A stretch of DNA of 64,000 bases from Kudoa neothunni (GCA_964304625.1 OZ199840.1:10788001-10852000), one strand, 5' to 3'; shown: positions 36,537 through 50,709, numbered from the stretch's first letter. The notes: a model not told the origin generated them from the sequence alone. Translations and numbers: made by a program.

Positions 36537-38972
36537 TTAGGTGAATGATTTGGTGAGTTGAAATTGATTTTCTCCCACACTCACTATGACACCAATAAGT
36601 ATCCAATGCAATACAATCTGTTTGATTGAATCCATGTTCTTGATGCTTGATTTTTTCAATAGGTCATCGTAGCTGAGTATAACTACAATAGTTAATGTTA
36701 ATTTATGGGTGTATTGCAAGTGTCATCAGAATTACCATTTTTATTGAACAACAACAGAATAGTTCCTTGGCTGGGGGAAGCTAAGAAGGTTCTTTTAACA
36801 CCCTCGACAACCACAGTCATCTCAAGAATATCCTGATTGGGGTACCATTCCAAGTATCTATTGGGGTGCTTTAAAGCGTAGTCTCTTTCGATTTTTTGCG
36901 CGTAACTAAACGTATTACAGGCCCACATTCAAAATTATTCAAACAACAGTCTATTATAGACAATATATCAACGAATAAATGATACTTGTTGATAAAAGGG
37001 GGAACCACAAACTGGTCGCTGGAGCTTAAATCTGGCCATACAGACGGTGTGGTGATAATACAATCGATAGCCATTTTCTATCCGTGAATATCATCAAAAA
37101 TATTCATATGAGCGTAAAATAATGTAAATAACTAATTAATTATTTACTTTTCTTTTATCGTATCGTTTGTGGACTTTTGCGACAGAATCGGCCACATTAC
37201 TTAACATGACGAAACAGTCGTAAACCAATTCTTTACCGAAGCATTTCAACAGAAATTCTAGAAGGACTTTCTACAACACATTTAGTGCTCGCTTCCAAAT
37301 AAAAAACAATAAGAATTAATGCTGACTTCTTTTTCAATAAAGTTATCCGCATTGAAAGGCAGAATTCGTTCCATCAAGTATTTTCTAAGTTCAGTCATAA
37401 AAGTCCTGGCGTTGCCCACAATGAAAATGTAGCTGTTTAATAGATCGAAAGTGTTTTTTCGAATGCGTTTAGTTTGAAAGGTTTTGTTGAGAAGATTCAC
37501 ACTGGTATTAGCTGTTTTTTTGCGGAGTGTGATCGAGTTGAAATTCAGGGGTTGATTCAAACTCTCGTCATCACTGTCTGAGGGAGGTTCTGGGCGGATT
37601 GTGTTATTGTATATAAACCAACAATTTTGAGGCGCATTTTCCGACTAGAAACCCCAACACAAAAACCATGTTAAATAAAGAAATCATAAGAATTGCATTA
37701 TTATTAACGATTTACACGAACAAAATCTTCATGAAAAGTTTCAGACGCGCTAATCGAAGAGACGATCGATTTTATAAGATCTTTTCTGGTTCTAAAATGT
37801 AAACCGACCAATATACAATAAACAGACTCAAATGATAGTTACTTCAAATAATCGACAATTGGAACGCAAATCAATTTCGAAAGTTGACCACTTTCATCAA
37901 TATCGTTCGAGTTGGCCAGCAACAAATTACAAGAATCCAAAATAGTGGTTGTACTATTGCCGATATGCAACAATCTTGGGGATATACTACATTCAATGAA
38001 TATCGACAATTAATTGTGAAAATAAAAACTCTTACTCTTTCAAAAATTTTTTAGCTATGACATCTTGTCTATTGGTTACCTTGATACATTTCTACAATAA
38101 AACTAATCTCTAAATCTTTTAAACGATCAGTTATACTGCCAACTCTTTAATGTGAACGCAATCGTCATCTTTGTTCATCAAATAAGTCTCCAACATGGGC
38201 ATTCTATTGCACAATTTAGTCGATAAATGAAGAAATAGTTTAAATATAACTTGTATAACAGATAATAGTAATGAATATTGTAGCTGAGATGCAATAGCAA
38301 TCCATCCATCTCTGATTGATCTATGGTGATTATTTGACCTATTTGATTAAGACAAAAATATTACCACAAAAGAATCTTCTGAATTTTAAAGCCCTTTGTT
38401 TGAAATGAGCCTCAAATGAGTCTAAAGTAGGCGTCAATGCATCCAATTGTTTCATAGAATCTTTCATCTATTGCAAAGAGATCAAATATAGCGGAATGAC
38501 TAAAACATATCGAAAAAAGTAGGATCTATGTACCTTTCTATCCAATAGACCCATTATCGCGGTGTAACAAACATCCTGCCATTGACTGCTCAATATGAAA
38601 AATTCATTAATGTATAATAGTTTTTCGATGAAAATTTTAGAATCCGAATCTGTGGGATCTTCTATCTGTAGGTAATCTTCGAAAGCGCCCCTCATTGTCT
38701 CATGAAGGTGGTAACCCAAAAATCTCATTCAGAGTATAAAAGACGAACCATTCATCTCCCAGGCGTCTATCATTCAACCAATATCAGAAATATTCATGAG
38801 AAGAAGATTACAAAATCAATTTATCTTGTTTTTGAAAATATCTGCAATATTCGTACAATCGATCAAACCAACTTGTGCTCTTTATCAATTTTATCGCTGA
38901 TTTTTCCAGAATCTTATGCAAAAAATATACCTTTACATTATTCATGTAGTTTTTTAAATCTGAGAGCAGCAT
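36537..38972 (-). CDS. ANAPC2: Anaphase-promoting complex subunit 2 (cullin-like), reduced
   Basis: ANAPC2 is the cullin scaffold of the APC/C ubiquitin ligase. Supported exons on the minus strand include 37843 (acceptor near 37885), 37791-37716, 37644-37327, 37270-37148, 37077-36986, 36905-36736 and 36682-36537. Matches to the family: VPIVDYLK then TRKDLIKSIVSSI (human CEPIRRYLRTREDTVRQIV), FMTELRKYLMERILPF, LLKCFGKELVYDCFVMLSNV, TTPSVWPDL, and EGVKRTFLASPSQGTILLLF. The 5' part (38972-38812 and 38728-38534 areas, then several small exons) is less certain and needs a one-base change in the A5 run at 38718-38722 to stay in frame. The protein ends after the first winged helix; the C-terminal winged-helix domain that contacts the E2 is absent. 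Confidence 0.85.
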
Positions 38973-39298
38973 TCTCAAGAATACATAAATTTAATCGCGC
39001 TCTTTTAATCCAAACAATAAGAGGCTAGTCTTCGGCAAGTGTCGTTCCATATGATATCTGTTTTAGCAATGTATACGTGTATGTTGTATACAGTTAGATC
39101 ACATATTCATAATTTATTTAAAAATTAGTTTTATAATATTTGTAATTTTAGTTAGTATACGTCGAAAATATACTTAATTTTATGAGAGATAATTAATTAA
39201 TGGCTCCGATTAAGCGCGACTATCAATCCATTTACTTTGATTATAGCGGACGCTGTACACTAAATCAAGAGTGCTGCTGGATTTTAATCCCCACCTCC
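38973..39298. promoter_or_regulatory. Shared 5' region of ANAPC2 and CPSF2
   Basis: About 330 bp separate the provisional starts of two divergently oriented genes, so both promoters must lie here or overlap the first exons. I recognise no specific site. The start of ANAPC2 at 38972 is tentative. Confidence 0.4.
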
Positions 39299-42200
39299 AT
39301 GTCTACCTTGGATATTAAATTTACTGCTATTGTTGATGGAGAAATTTCCAATTATTATTGTTATCTCTGTCAAATAGATGGATTCAATATTTTTATTGGA
39401 TTGTGGCTGGAATTTCGAAATGGACGGATATTTAGTCGATACTCTAGATAAGTGATTTTTTAGTGTTAATATATATAGCTGAGCGTTGTCATAAATAAGA
39501 TATCGAGACAACATCGATCTGATATTGATATCGGGCAGCAGCCTCAAACATGTAGCCAGCTTGGCATACATTTACACTAGGAACTCATGGAAATGCCCCA
39601 TCTATATGACTCAACCAGTGTGGCAGGCCAGCAAACTCACCATGTACGATTTTTATCAGGCTCTATTCAACTGTACACCAAACGAACTCCTCCCTTTCTC
39701 TTTGGATGATATTGACAACGTTTGGGATAGTATAATAAGAGTACGATATCTACAAAGTGTATATTTGAAAGGTGGGCAATTTTGTAATGTTTAAATAAGT
39801 TTGAGTTTTTTTGCAGGTAAGGGTCAAGGAATCACTGTTTTAGCGCTGAATTCCGGCATGACTCTTGGAAGCTGTATTTGGCGGATTTGCAAAGACAACG
39901 AAGGGGAAATTGTTTATGCGGTGGAAATCAACCATAAAAAACAACTGTAAATTTGTTGTTATCGTCATTATTTACGCTGTGAAAACACATTTAGACATCT
40001 CAATGAGGCTATGATTCATGGATTGATTAAACCTTTCATTTTTATCACAAACGCTTCCGATCATAAAGAAGAATCCCCTCACAAAAAGCTTAAAATTCAA
40101 AAATTAACCAGTAAGTTTAATCGGCGGCGATTAGAGGGTATTTTAAGTTCAAACATTTAGGCGAAATTCTAAACATTCTCAGCTCCAACAATGGAAGTGT
40201 TTTGATGTTTAGTGATACTGCCGGGCAGGTGATCGAATTGCTATTTCTGCTGGTATTTCTAACATCTTTTACATTCAAGTGTTTATTGGCATTAAATATT
40301 GACTTAAACTTATGTATTATTTATTAATTCCATTAATTATATTTTTTTAATGTAGGAATATTAATTATACAGATATAAAAGTATTTTAATATTGGGTGAC
40401 TTAGAATTGTTCGGAAATAAAAAAATAAAATTAGTATTACGACTTTAAAATTCGTTTAGAAATTAATATAAAACTTATACACTTTAAAAAATTGCTGGGT
40501 GTAATAACCGACAAAGCCATCATTTTGATAATCTTTTTACGGAATGGTTTATGACCATTTCAATTAAAAACCTCGATATTATAATTGATAATATTGAGGT
40601 CAGCAAGTTTTGAAACCCACAAACCAATTTTTAACTTGATTCGGAACGAACGTTGATCTATTTTACGATTATTTAATTATATTTTATAATTTAAATCGAT
40701 TGTATACAATATAGAAAAATGAAATTAATACATCCAAAATATTTGAAATCATTAGTTTCTATAATATTTTCAAAAACAACACCGTTGGTTAAACATACAC
40801 TAAGCCAGCCGATATAGAAATTGACGAACTAAGATATTTTTTCATTTTTGAATTCAAATGACTGCTCGTGCAGGAATTTAACGACATATGTATGATGAAA
40901 TTATTTTATAGCTTGATAATATTTATATTTGAACGATGGCATTAAATTATATATTTCCTCTTATTAATATTGCCAAAAAATATATAAATGTAAATAAAAT
41001 ATCAAGAGATGCTGATTGGGTCAAAAATCATAATGAATTTAAAAAGATGGAAACTGTTTAAAGTTGGAAAGGTAACGATTTAAATATTAAAAAATCGATA
41101 ATCTCCTTTAAAAAATTGCTCAAAAACTTTACCCAAGTATGATTCAATCTCGCGCCCTCCAAACCCCAAGTTTGCATTTCTAATGGGAGGGGGAGCTATA
41201 ATACACTTTTATGCTCCACAGGAAAATTATTTATTTCAAATATGTTCATTTAAGGATTTTTAAACGAAGAATTTACATTGTATATTTTATTTGTAAGAAT
41301 ATTAATTAAACAATAAACAAAATATACCTATTTTAATGAGATGGTTTATCACAGATCTGTTATCTGTAAGTATTGTTGATCTATACCTTATTAAATTTTT
41401 ATCTTATCAAAAGCTAAATCATATTAAATATTTTTTTAGTCTGATATCAAAAATAAACTCTAATATAAGCTATTTTTAAAGTGTCGCCTTCACATTATTT
41501 ATATTCGTTCGAGTGTTAAACTTTTGACATCTTTTAATGACGAAGATTGCTCAGGAATATTAAAGAATTATTTTTTATTATTAAATTATATAAATTCAGA
41601 ATATCGTTTTTTTCTAATAAACAAATAGCATGATTATAAAAGTTGAACTTTGCCAATAAACCCTTAAAGTATTTGTTCGTCTTTTTGTACTTAACATCCA
41701 TTCTAGAGCAATATACTACGAGCTAACAAGTACACTTGCATCGATGTGATTGTTTGTAGTCATGTGGCTCATCACATTTTAAAATTGGTCACTTCAAATG
41801 TAATATTTCATAATTTTTTTAAATGAATTAGCTGAGTGTTTGTTGTGGATTGATTGGACAGTCAGATCTACTCTACCTCTACTGGACACGATTTAGATTT
41901 ATATATATAATATTTAATTTTTTAGACGGAATGGCTAAATGAAAAACTTATGAAAAGAATGGAAGGTGGAGTGTTTAACTTTTTGGGATTATTGTATGTT
42001 AGAATGGTAAGAGAATAGTTGAGAATTTGTTGAGTTTAGAAATTTATACACTTGTCAAACCATCGAAGAAATCGATCATATCAAATCAGCTAGAGTATTT
42101 ATTTCTTATTGATATCACATTGATTCTACTGGCTTTATTGTGTATAGATTGTGATCACATCCAGCATCAACATGGAATACCCACTAGGTGTTCAGCTGTT

Positions 42201-44250
42201 CAGTAAAATGGCGTCGGATCCGAATAATTTGATTGTCTATACTATTACTCCTGATCGGTCATCATTGGCGGATAAGGTCATTCGTGGCGCACCTTCGTCT
42301 GAAATCAACATAAAAGTTGTTATATTGTTTTGAATTGTTTGTTTCGAATTGATTCTCTTAAGATATCCAGTAGAGCGCAACTTGAGGGACGTGAATTAGT
42401 GGAAGCATACGATGAGATCGACCAAAACCATGTCGATGAAGTGCCACAACTTGAAAACTCCTCATCATCTACTGATACCGAAGACGATACTTTGTACACC
42501 GAAAGCTTTCAAGTACAGTCTTCAAAAGAAATCCTACAAAATTCAGATCAACCATTATTTGAATTGACCAATGCATCTATTACAACATCCATTAAACAAA
42601 AGCTTCTTCCTTTTGAAACGAATGGTAACCAGCACCAGCATATTGGGAGTAATTCTAAGTCTATAATTATAGGTAATTTTTTGAGTTTTCATTGTTTAAT
42701 CATCTATTTAGATAGCTCATCTCTTGAATATGTATCCAGTGTGTTGGAGGATAGTCACTTCAACAATCTCTTAGGTGTAATAGATTTTTTTTGGTGTTAT
42801 AAACTTTGTTAATTGATCGATAGAGTTCCAGCTGTACTCTGAAACCTATTCAGAATAGCACCAATTCTCGTTTCAAAAAATCGTATGACGTTTACGGTGA
42901 GACGTACAAGTACGTGATACAACATTGTTGTTCGAGCTACCTTCCTCTGTGTGATTGATAACTCTCTGTTTTATTAGGCACGAAGGATTTATAAAAAATG
43001 TCATCCAGGAAAAAAATATCATATCCTACGATGACAAAGTGATGAAAACTGCCTACGATCATGCTGAGAGTAATTTTTATTTTCATTTACGTTTTTCTTA
43101 AAAACAGCCACTAAATATTAATTTCCAATTTGCTAAAATTGACTTTTTAAAAGATGTTTTCACAAAATAAAATATTTTGGACGATCCGTCCTCATTCTTA
43201 TTGTTTGATAATGATGTATTTTTCTGTTGAATATCATCGTTGAAATTTTTAAATAAATTTTTTTTCAACTAACTAAATAAATGATCCCACTTTGCATGGT
43301 CTAAGATTTTTTTCAAGGATTAATTCAGGGTATAGTAATAGACTTAATTTGTGTTTTTGATCGTACAACATCCTAAACATATTTATTGTAATTTTTAGTC
43401 GATATCACAAAATATCCCTCAAAAATTGTGTCCACCAACTGCAATAACCTTCAAATTAATGCCAATGTTCTCTTTATGAATCTTAACTGTGCGATTGATT
43501 GTGTTTCACAAACACGAATGATTGAATCGATCCAGCCACGACATTTGGTTTGTTTTCAGATTTTAAGTCATTTGTGAATTTCATTTATAGATTGTTCTAT
43601 CCGACAATGGGTCTGGTGATGCGGAGTTCCTAGCAGAATCTATAAATAAAGTAGGTGAGAAGAATTTTTCCGATTTGAATCGCCGTTCAATCACTGTATA
43701 TCGTGTGATATCAAATGAGACTTTAAATATTTGTGACCGTAAACAAGCCCTCTATGTGAGTCGATTAATCCTTGGTTTTGTTAAAAAATAATGGAGACTG
43801 TTCGTTTATATTTGCGTATAGGCTAAAATCAAAGATGACGATATTGGAAGTCTACGATTTAAAAATTGTTCCGATGTTTCTATCGCCTGGGTAGAAATTT
43901 GTGGCAGGTATCAACCGAAAAATGCATTCATGGACGACTACCCCGTACTCCAACTGGCCCAATCTTCAGACGTAAATATTTATTGGCGATAATTATCCAT
44001 AATATAATATCTTATTCGATTATATTGGATTTTTCAGATTAACAAACATGAATCAATTTTTATCAACCACGTCAAAATTAATGAGTTCAAAATGAAGCTT
44101 GAAAGCGAAGGAATCCCTACTCAAATCGATAAAGGTGTGTTGTGCTGTGCCGACAATCAAGTGAAAATTTTCAAAACCTCATCCAATAATATCAACATTG
44201 AGGCTATACTTTGCCAAGAGTATTTTGAAATTAAAAAAACTGTTATATGA
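39299..44250 (+). CDS. CPSF2: Cleavage and polyadenylation specificity factor subunit 2 (CPSF100)
   Basis: CPSF2 is the catalytically inactive metallo-beta-lactamase/beta-CASP partner of CPSF3 in mRNA 3' processing, nuclear. Exons: 39299-39451, 39500-39771, 39817-39946, 39995-40110, 40161-40252, then after about 1.7 kb 41939 onward, 42148-42315, 42363-42672, 42712-42774 and further small exons to the stop at 44250. Family matches: LLDCGW, YMTQPVWQASKLTMYDFYQA, LKGKGQGITVLALNSGM, EIVYAVEINHKKQ, DTAGQVIELL, WLNEKLMKRME, SSINMEYPLGVQLF, AQLEGRELVEAYDEI, QPRHLIVLSDNGSGDAEFL and VLCCADNQVKIF. Start chosen at MSTLDIKFT by alignment to the human start. The T5 run at 39390-39394 has one T too many for the frame. 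Exon joins between 40252 and 42148 and between 42774 and 43400 are approximate. Confidence 0.9.
40253..41930. other. Large intron region of CPSF2
   Basis: Out of scale with the other introns (about 40-60 bp). It probably hides one or two small exons for the segment that in human CPSF2 lies between the DTAGR motif and the EWMSDKLM motif; DLLYLYWTRF near 41868 is a candidate. Otherwise AT-rich and without a recognisable element. Confidence 0.45.
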
Positions 44251-44535
44251 ACAATTTTGTGTGTTGTAATCCTTTTATGGTATATTAATAGTTGGCGCGC
44301 AATCCTTATTTGTTAAGTCAGCGATTCTGAGCTTTAAAAGTTTATAGGACTTTTGCGATTTTGCTATTGTTAAAATTGTTTGTTAATTTTATTCATGATA
44401 TTGTTAATTCAATTTCTTAAAAAATGAAATAAAAATTTATATTGAATGCAGGTCAACATTAAAATGGACAATTAAAACATAGTTTCATCAAACTCTAAGA
44501 CTCTATTCGTTGAATCCGAGTTAAATCCCTTTTAA

Positions 44536-45878
44536 CCTTCCGAGCGTATTCAAACGTCCATTGGACCTCAATGGATGTTTGAATCGATTTTAGAGAGTCT
44601 TATTTTACATCAATGAATTTAAGATTACATCCATTCTCCTACAAATATGCCTTCTTTTAAAATATCACAGAATATTTTAATTTGTAAATACAGATCATGA
44701 AATAATCAAAATACTTTCACACTCCTTCTTTTGGGGTCAGATGGACCCCACGTTTTTTTTCTACCAAACGATGGAGAAAAATAATTTACAACAATTTTGA
44801 TAATTAAATAAAATTTTATCGAGAGGAAACAGAGATAATTTGAAAAAACTATGTGTACTCCAAATACCGATCATTACCGACGAGTGAAATATTGTCATAA
44901 TTGGTTCTTAATGTAATATTTTGCATAAAATTGAATTCGATATATAAGAATTTTACGTTAACTTTCGATTATTGTTTTATTAACGTCATCCTATTGTTCC
45001 TAAAGATAATAAATGTTATCGAAATATGTACAAAGATAAGGATGATGTTAATTGGTTTTCTGAGAATCTTCAAGTAATTAAAAGATCTAAACAAAATATT
45101 TTTCAAAATCTCAAGGTTCAAATTTCTACGTTTTGAACAGAATAACATCATTAGTTGATGCATTACTCATATTTTATGGTGAATCTTTTTCTCAACTATT
45201 ATTTCACATACTAACAATGTTGGCAATTATAATTGTCAGAATTATTTGAAGATATGACAAACCAACAGTTATTGGCTTATATTGGAACCCTTGTCTATAT
45301 GTTAATTCTCAAAGCTAAATTATAATCACTCGAATTTCTTTTTCACGAGTGATGCTGTTATTGTTTAAGATCTCAAGACAAGAAAAAGACAGCAAGGATT
45401 TTTTTTTGTTTTTAGAACCAACTGTAATAAAGCAATTCAAAGTTGTTTTCGTGATATGTTGTAACATTAAAAACTAAAATAATATAAATAACTCGCATTT
45501 TATCAATTTTGAAACAATATGTATAGTTGGTTTTATTGGGCGTGATTAGTAAAAAATTGATTATAATGGAAACATTTTATGAGATTTTGTGAATATAGGA
45601 TGATATATATTTTTATTAAAATGCATTAATTTAAAAAATAAAGTTAAACTCGTTAAATTAGTTGCTTAATTTGACCTTTTAAATGTTTCGGTAATTATCG
45701 TTTACCATCAGCGGTGTTATAATTGTGATATTTTTCAATATTTTATCGATAGTTTTCTCTCATACTTTAGGAAATTACTTATTGCATTTATCTTCATAAT
45801 TCGAGTTAAAAAAAATGTGGGGTCCATTGTACCCCATAAGAGGGAATGTGTAAAGTAGATTTTCAGGCACTGGGAAGG
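44536..45878. mobile_element. piggyBac-type non-autonomous element
   Basis: TTAA flanks both sides (44532-44535 and 45879-45882), the exact piggyBac target. The ends are inverted: CCTTCCGAGCG and CCTTCCCAGTG on opposite strands. A second, longer inverted pair lies inside, TGGGGTCAGATGGACCCCAC near 44733 and its counterpart GTGGGGTCCATTGTACCCCA near 45814. The 1,343 bp have no transposase. Confidence 0.8.
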
Positions 45879-45882
45879 TTAA

Positions 45883-46909
45883 TACTAATTATAAAATATA
45901 AATATAATTCATATTTATGAGTAACACAAATTTTGTAAGTTTATTTTCATAACACTTTTACATCCTTTTTCAGAGGTTGTAAGTTTTAAAATACACTAAA
46001 AGGTCTGGCAAATATAATTAATCAAAAAGTTTAGATGCTAAATTTCATTTAACGAGCAAGAAAGTATATATATATATATAGAGGTTGTGTGGTTATAACA
46101 GATTTGATTTAAATAGGTCTATTTGAGGCTAGATCATCGAATTAGGACTCTAAACCGCCTGAAAATACTCAATTGTTTTGGTATAACTTCAAAAATTATT
46201 TTAACGATCGCTTTTTGTATATAAATAAACTGATATTTGGGACTTTTAAGCCAGCAACATTTGTTAAAGACAGATCATTATCGTAAAATCTATATAGTAA
46301 ATTTTAACATGAACATTTAAAATTTAATAAATAAAAATATGTTTAAGTGGTCACGAAAATTATAGGTCTAAGCAATCGCAGAATTAGGAGAAATTCGTTT
46401 TCGTGGCAATAGACAACCCCAACATGAGATTATACGCTAGCGTGGTTATAGCCACAGCCTACATAAAATACAAAGTTCAGAATTGCGCGAAGATTATGTG
46501 TTCCAAGAAACGATGTATGTCAAAAAAGCTTTGGGACTGTTAAAAGTCTAATCTATTAGGAATAGTAGGATTCGTGTCCGAATAAATATGGTTGAAATTT
46601 CAAAAGAATAGAATAATTTTTTGTTGTATTTTTTTAACGTTTTAAGTTTTTATCTAAATCACCCTTCGGGTAACCGAAAGGGTTAGAGTCACCTGGGGCG
46701 GCGGTGGTTATGAGCCATGAATCTGTATATAGATGTTATATTGGAAAAAAATTTAAACTATAAACAACCATTTTTAAATTATTAAATGAAATAAAATAAA
46801 TCGAAAGTTTGAAAAACGCTTGCATCTCATGATCCAATAATTTTTTATCGATCGAATAATTGAATCAACTCTTTATTATTTCGTCTAAAATCACATTATC
46901 CTTAGACTG
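45883..46909. other. AT-rich stretch, no gene seen
   Basis: Contains a short palindrome ACCCTTCGGGTAACCGAAAGGGT near 46661 and a (TA)n run near 46064. No gene is supported. Confidence 0.4.
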
Positions 46910-47300
46910 TATAGTTGTATTCCGTTGTAACGCTTCACGTGTACGCCGATTTCTATTTACTTTCCTTCGTTTCTTCAAAAACACGGATGCATCAAATAAT
47001 GATGATGAGATTTAAACGAAATGACGTCCATTTGTTAGTATTAAAATTTATTTGTATTAGATCTTTTCTTTATCTTCTTAAATCTAATAGCTACATACAC
47101 CATTAAGTAAAATTTTGTAATGTTTCATTTATGACTATTTATTTCGCGCAGTGAATTTTCGGTAAATATTCATACTATCAACATAATGAAATGTGTATCG
47201 TCTTAAAAAATATAATTTAAAACATTTTCATTTCGAATATTTTCCCCTGAATTAGATATTCCGAACACCTCAAGTGTAGACGCGTATTGTGATTAGTTTT
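46910..47300 (+). repeat. Unclassified interspersed repeat, copy 3 (partial)
   Basis: Matches the right half of the repeat at 21512-22303 (GTTGTATTCCG, CATCAAATAATGATG, AATTAGATATTCC), with lower similarity, so it is older or from another subfamily. Confidence 0.7.
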
Positions 47301-50300
47301 GGTGTTAACATTATGCAATTAATACAATATAACACCTAATGCTTGTGGAAAATATGAATTTCATATTCTTATAGACATGGAATTAATACTAGACAATTCC
47401 TAAGGATGGAATCTGACAATCGATCAAAAATCATAGTTGTCACACTCAAATTTTTGTATAAATAAAGCAGCAATCTTTACTTGATCGAGTAAATGGTACG
47501 ACCTTTGGAAATGGCTACGAGTGGCTAGCAGTTATTTATATGATAGATTATAGAAACTATTATTGATAACAAATACAGCGCCGAAAATAACCTACCGGTG
47601 TTGAAACAATGATAAATACAAAAAATTAAAATAATAAACAGGTTCGATTTATATTACGGTCATTATTCTAAATTTAAACCAAAAATTGAATATATAATGA
47701 ATAATTGAGATTTGGAGTGAAAATTAAAAAATTCTATTAGGACTAAGATAAGCTACATGTTCATTATTTTAGCGTGTTTGTTTATTTAGTTAATCAACTA
47801 GATAGTATTTAATTAATTAATTAGATAGGTAACAAATACTTTTTGTTCATTTTGTCGAATCATATTTTTTAAGTAATAACTTTACAAAAAATTATAAGAT
47901 TAAATGGACAATATAAATAAATTAGCTTAGGCTCCTATATACTTATAAAGGATTTTTAAACATAAGTGACACCTTTGTTTCTCCAAATCAAAATTTTAAT
48001 TGGACATTTATTGGGGATATACAATTTATTATGATAATTTTAAATAGAAAATTGTCTCAGTGAAGCGTAATTATGGTTTCAAGTGATGCAAGTCGTCTAT
48101 TTTCGCAACCTCTTAAAAAACCATGAATAATGGAGCGCTAACTATTCGAAAGCATAATTGGCAGACTATTATCAAATCTAAATTTATTAAAATATCGGAT
48201 ATGATTAGTTTGGATATTCGTGATATAATCTTAAGGTTCATAACATTATAAATAAATAACTAAATTAAATGAAATAACAAAAAAAGCTCATAATGGCCTA
48301 AATATAAATAGAATAAACTAGCGGGAACTGCTAAGCGTTGCTTGGGGGTATTAAGCACTGAAAAATTTCTTAATAACGCTCAAAAGAGATATTAATATTT
48401 CAAATTAACTTATCGGTGCAGTCAAAGTAAACAAAATTTTTAAGCATTATATTTTAGCGACTTTGAATATGAAATTTAAATTATGATCATTTCTGTGAAG
48501 GATTGTACCAATTTTGGCGTTCATTTAAAAATTTCGTAGCTCGGCACCAACTCTAAATAATTTATGTTCATTGCCGTATTTTTTCACAATGTCGAATTAT
48601 GTAAATTCCCCTAAAGTGTTATCGAAAACGTTATTTTTGGCCCGGATCAAAATATTTTTACAACGAATTTTGGAGGTGGTAAAAAAAGATATAGAGATAG
48701 AAGAAAATACTCGATAATTGATTTTTAATACTCAAATTAATATCTCTTAGTCCGGCATAAATTTTAATGCGCTATTTCTCAAAAAACACATACAAATAAC
48801 GTCAATATTAAGTAAAATAATTTGAATAATCGGACAAAATAAGAATACACGTATCTGCATTGAATTTAATCACTGAAAGTTCAACTTAACGAACGATTTC
48901 AATTAAATCCACCGACATAGAGCGTTCATTATAAAGCTTCAATCTATCTAATGATCGCATTTACAACTAATTTTCTATTAATAAAACAAATATAGACTTT
49001 TTGTTGCATCAAAACCAGTAATAGAAACATCAAAGTATGCGTATCAAGTCAATACGTTAACTCCGCAAACAAGGAGTGAATTTGTAAAAACACCAAATAT
49101 ACATTCCAACATTATATAAAAAATCGGACAATATCGCTTAATTTAAATTTGATAAAGCATATAAATGAGAAAATAATTTCAACCGACCATCAGCAGGTCA
49201 TCAGCAAGTGTTAATCTTATTGTTAAACTCAAGTAATCCAATAAACCAACATTGAATCGACAAAATCACAATTTTTTAAACACTTTAGGGAACATTTGGT
49301 AGTGTGAAAACGATTTAAAGTTTTTCGAAACAATGTGATTTTGAGAAAATTTCACAGATGCCTCTATAAGGAAAATTTTTGATACACACAGACACTTCAG
49401 CTATATATATATATATATATATATAATAGATAAAACAATTAAAGCTTGTTATATTTTTAGCTAAAATGTCTTCAACATTAAAATTGTAATATGCAGCAAA
49501 TCTTTGGACGGACTCTGTGACCATAAGCTGGCATTAGAAGGATAAACTGGACTCTCACGATAAATATTCTCATTTATGAATATCTATATTGTATGAATTT
49601 AATTGCAGATCAAATAATTGGTTTTTATGTTTTTATCACTATCTTAACTTAAAGATACGTTGATAAATTATTTGTACGACTTAAAAATTTAACCATCTAT
49701 AGCATATGTTTTCAAGAATAACATGACAATATGGATAATTCATGAACATAATCATGCAACCTATATTGAAGATATATCCAGATATAAACTTTTATATACA
49801 CGATTATTTATCGTTTGGAAATATTTTCATATAAAAATGCTAAAGTTTAACTTATTTGATCGCTTAATTAAATTTAACTATTTCCCACTAATAATTTAGA
49901 AAAGAATCAATGAAAATAAGGTGTAATGTATTATTCTAAACCTGCTTAAAATTTGTGGTTTAATTCTGACCCTAAGACTTTTCTACGTATTTACATTTAA
50001 TAGAGTATTGATAATTTTTGATCAAATTATTCATAAATTAAACCCTATTTAATATTAATATATTAAATAAAATTATTTGTTCAACACGTTAACCTTCTTG
50101 GTATATAGAAATTATATCGATGAAATATCATTGTAGTGTGAGTTTATTAGTACCTTGAAAATGTTGTTGGAAAATTAATGCTATTAGGATTTTACTGGAA
50201 AATCTATTTTATAAATGTCTATATGATTTGATCAGCACAAAAAATATTTGGAGAAAATTTATGTGACATTAAAGTGGTTAAAAGTAGTTAATATAGTAAC

Positions 50301-50700
50301 TATTTGAAAAATTTCCAATTTTCTTGTAGATACAAAAGGATTAAATGATTATCCTTTGAAGATAAACGTTAATTCCTGAAGTATACATAAAAAATCGAGA
50401 TTCATTATTAAATCTGTTAGTTATTAAGCATATTATAAATGATAATGCATAATAACAAACTGATATGCGCCTTCCTGTTGGCAGTTTTTCTAACAGTTGT
50501 TCACCAAAATATCCAAAAAGTATCTTGGCATGCATTTTCTCCATTTCAAAATTTTTAGGACGAATTTCTAGTATTAAATCTATCATTTTCTACAAAAAAA
50601 TTAAAAAGATATGAGATAAACCAGAAAACCAATAAACTCAAAATATTATCCTCACGTTATTGTATAAATACAATATATACCGGCCTAAATTATACTTTAA
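47301..50700. other. Long AT-rich gene-free stretch
   Basis: I see no gene or transposon I can support. A (TA)n microsatellite lies at 49402-49425. Confidence 0.45.
49402..49425. repeat. (TA)n microsatellite
   Basis: Twelve tandem TA units directly visible. Confidence 0.95.
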
Positions 50701-50709
50701 TTTTTTTAG

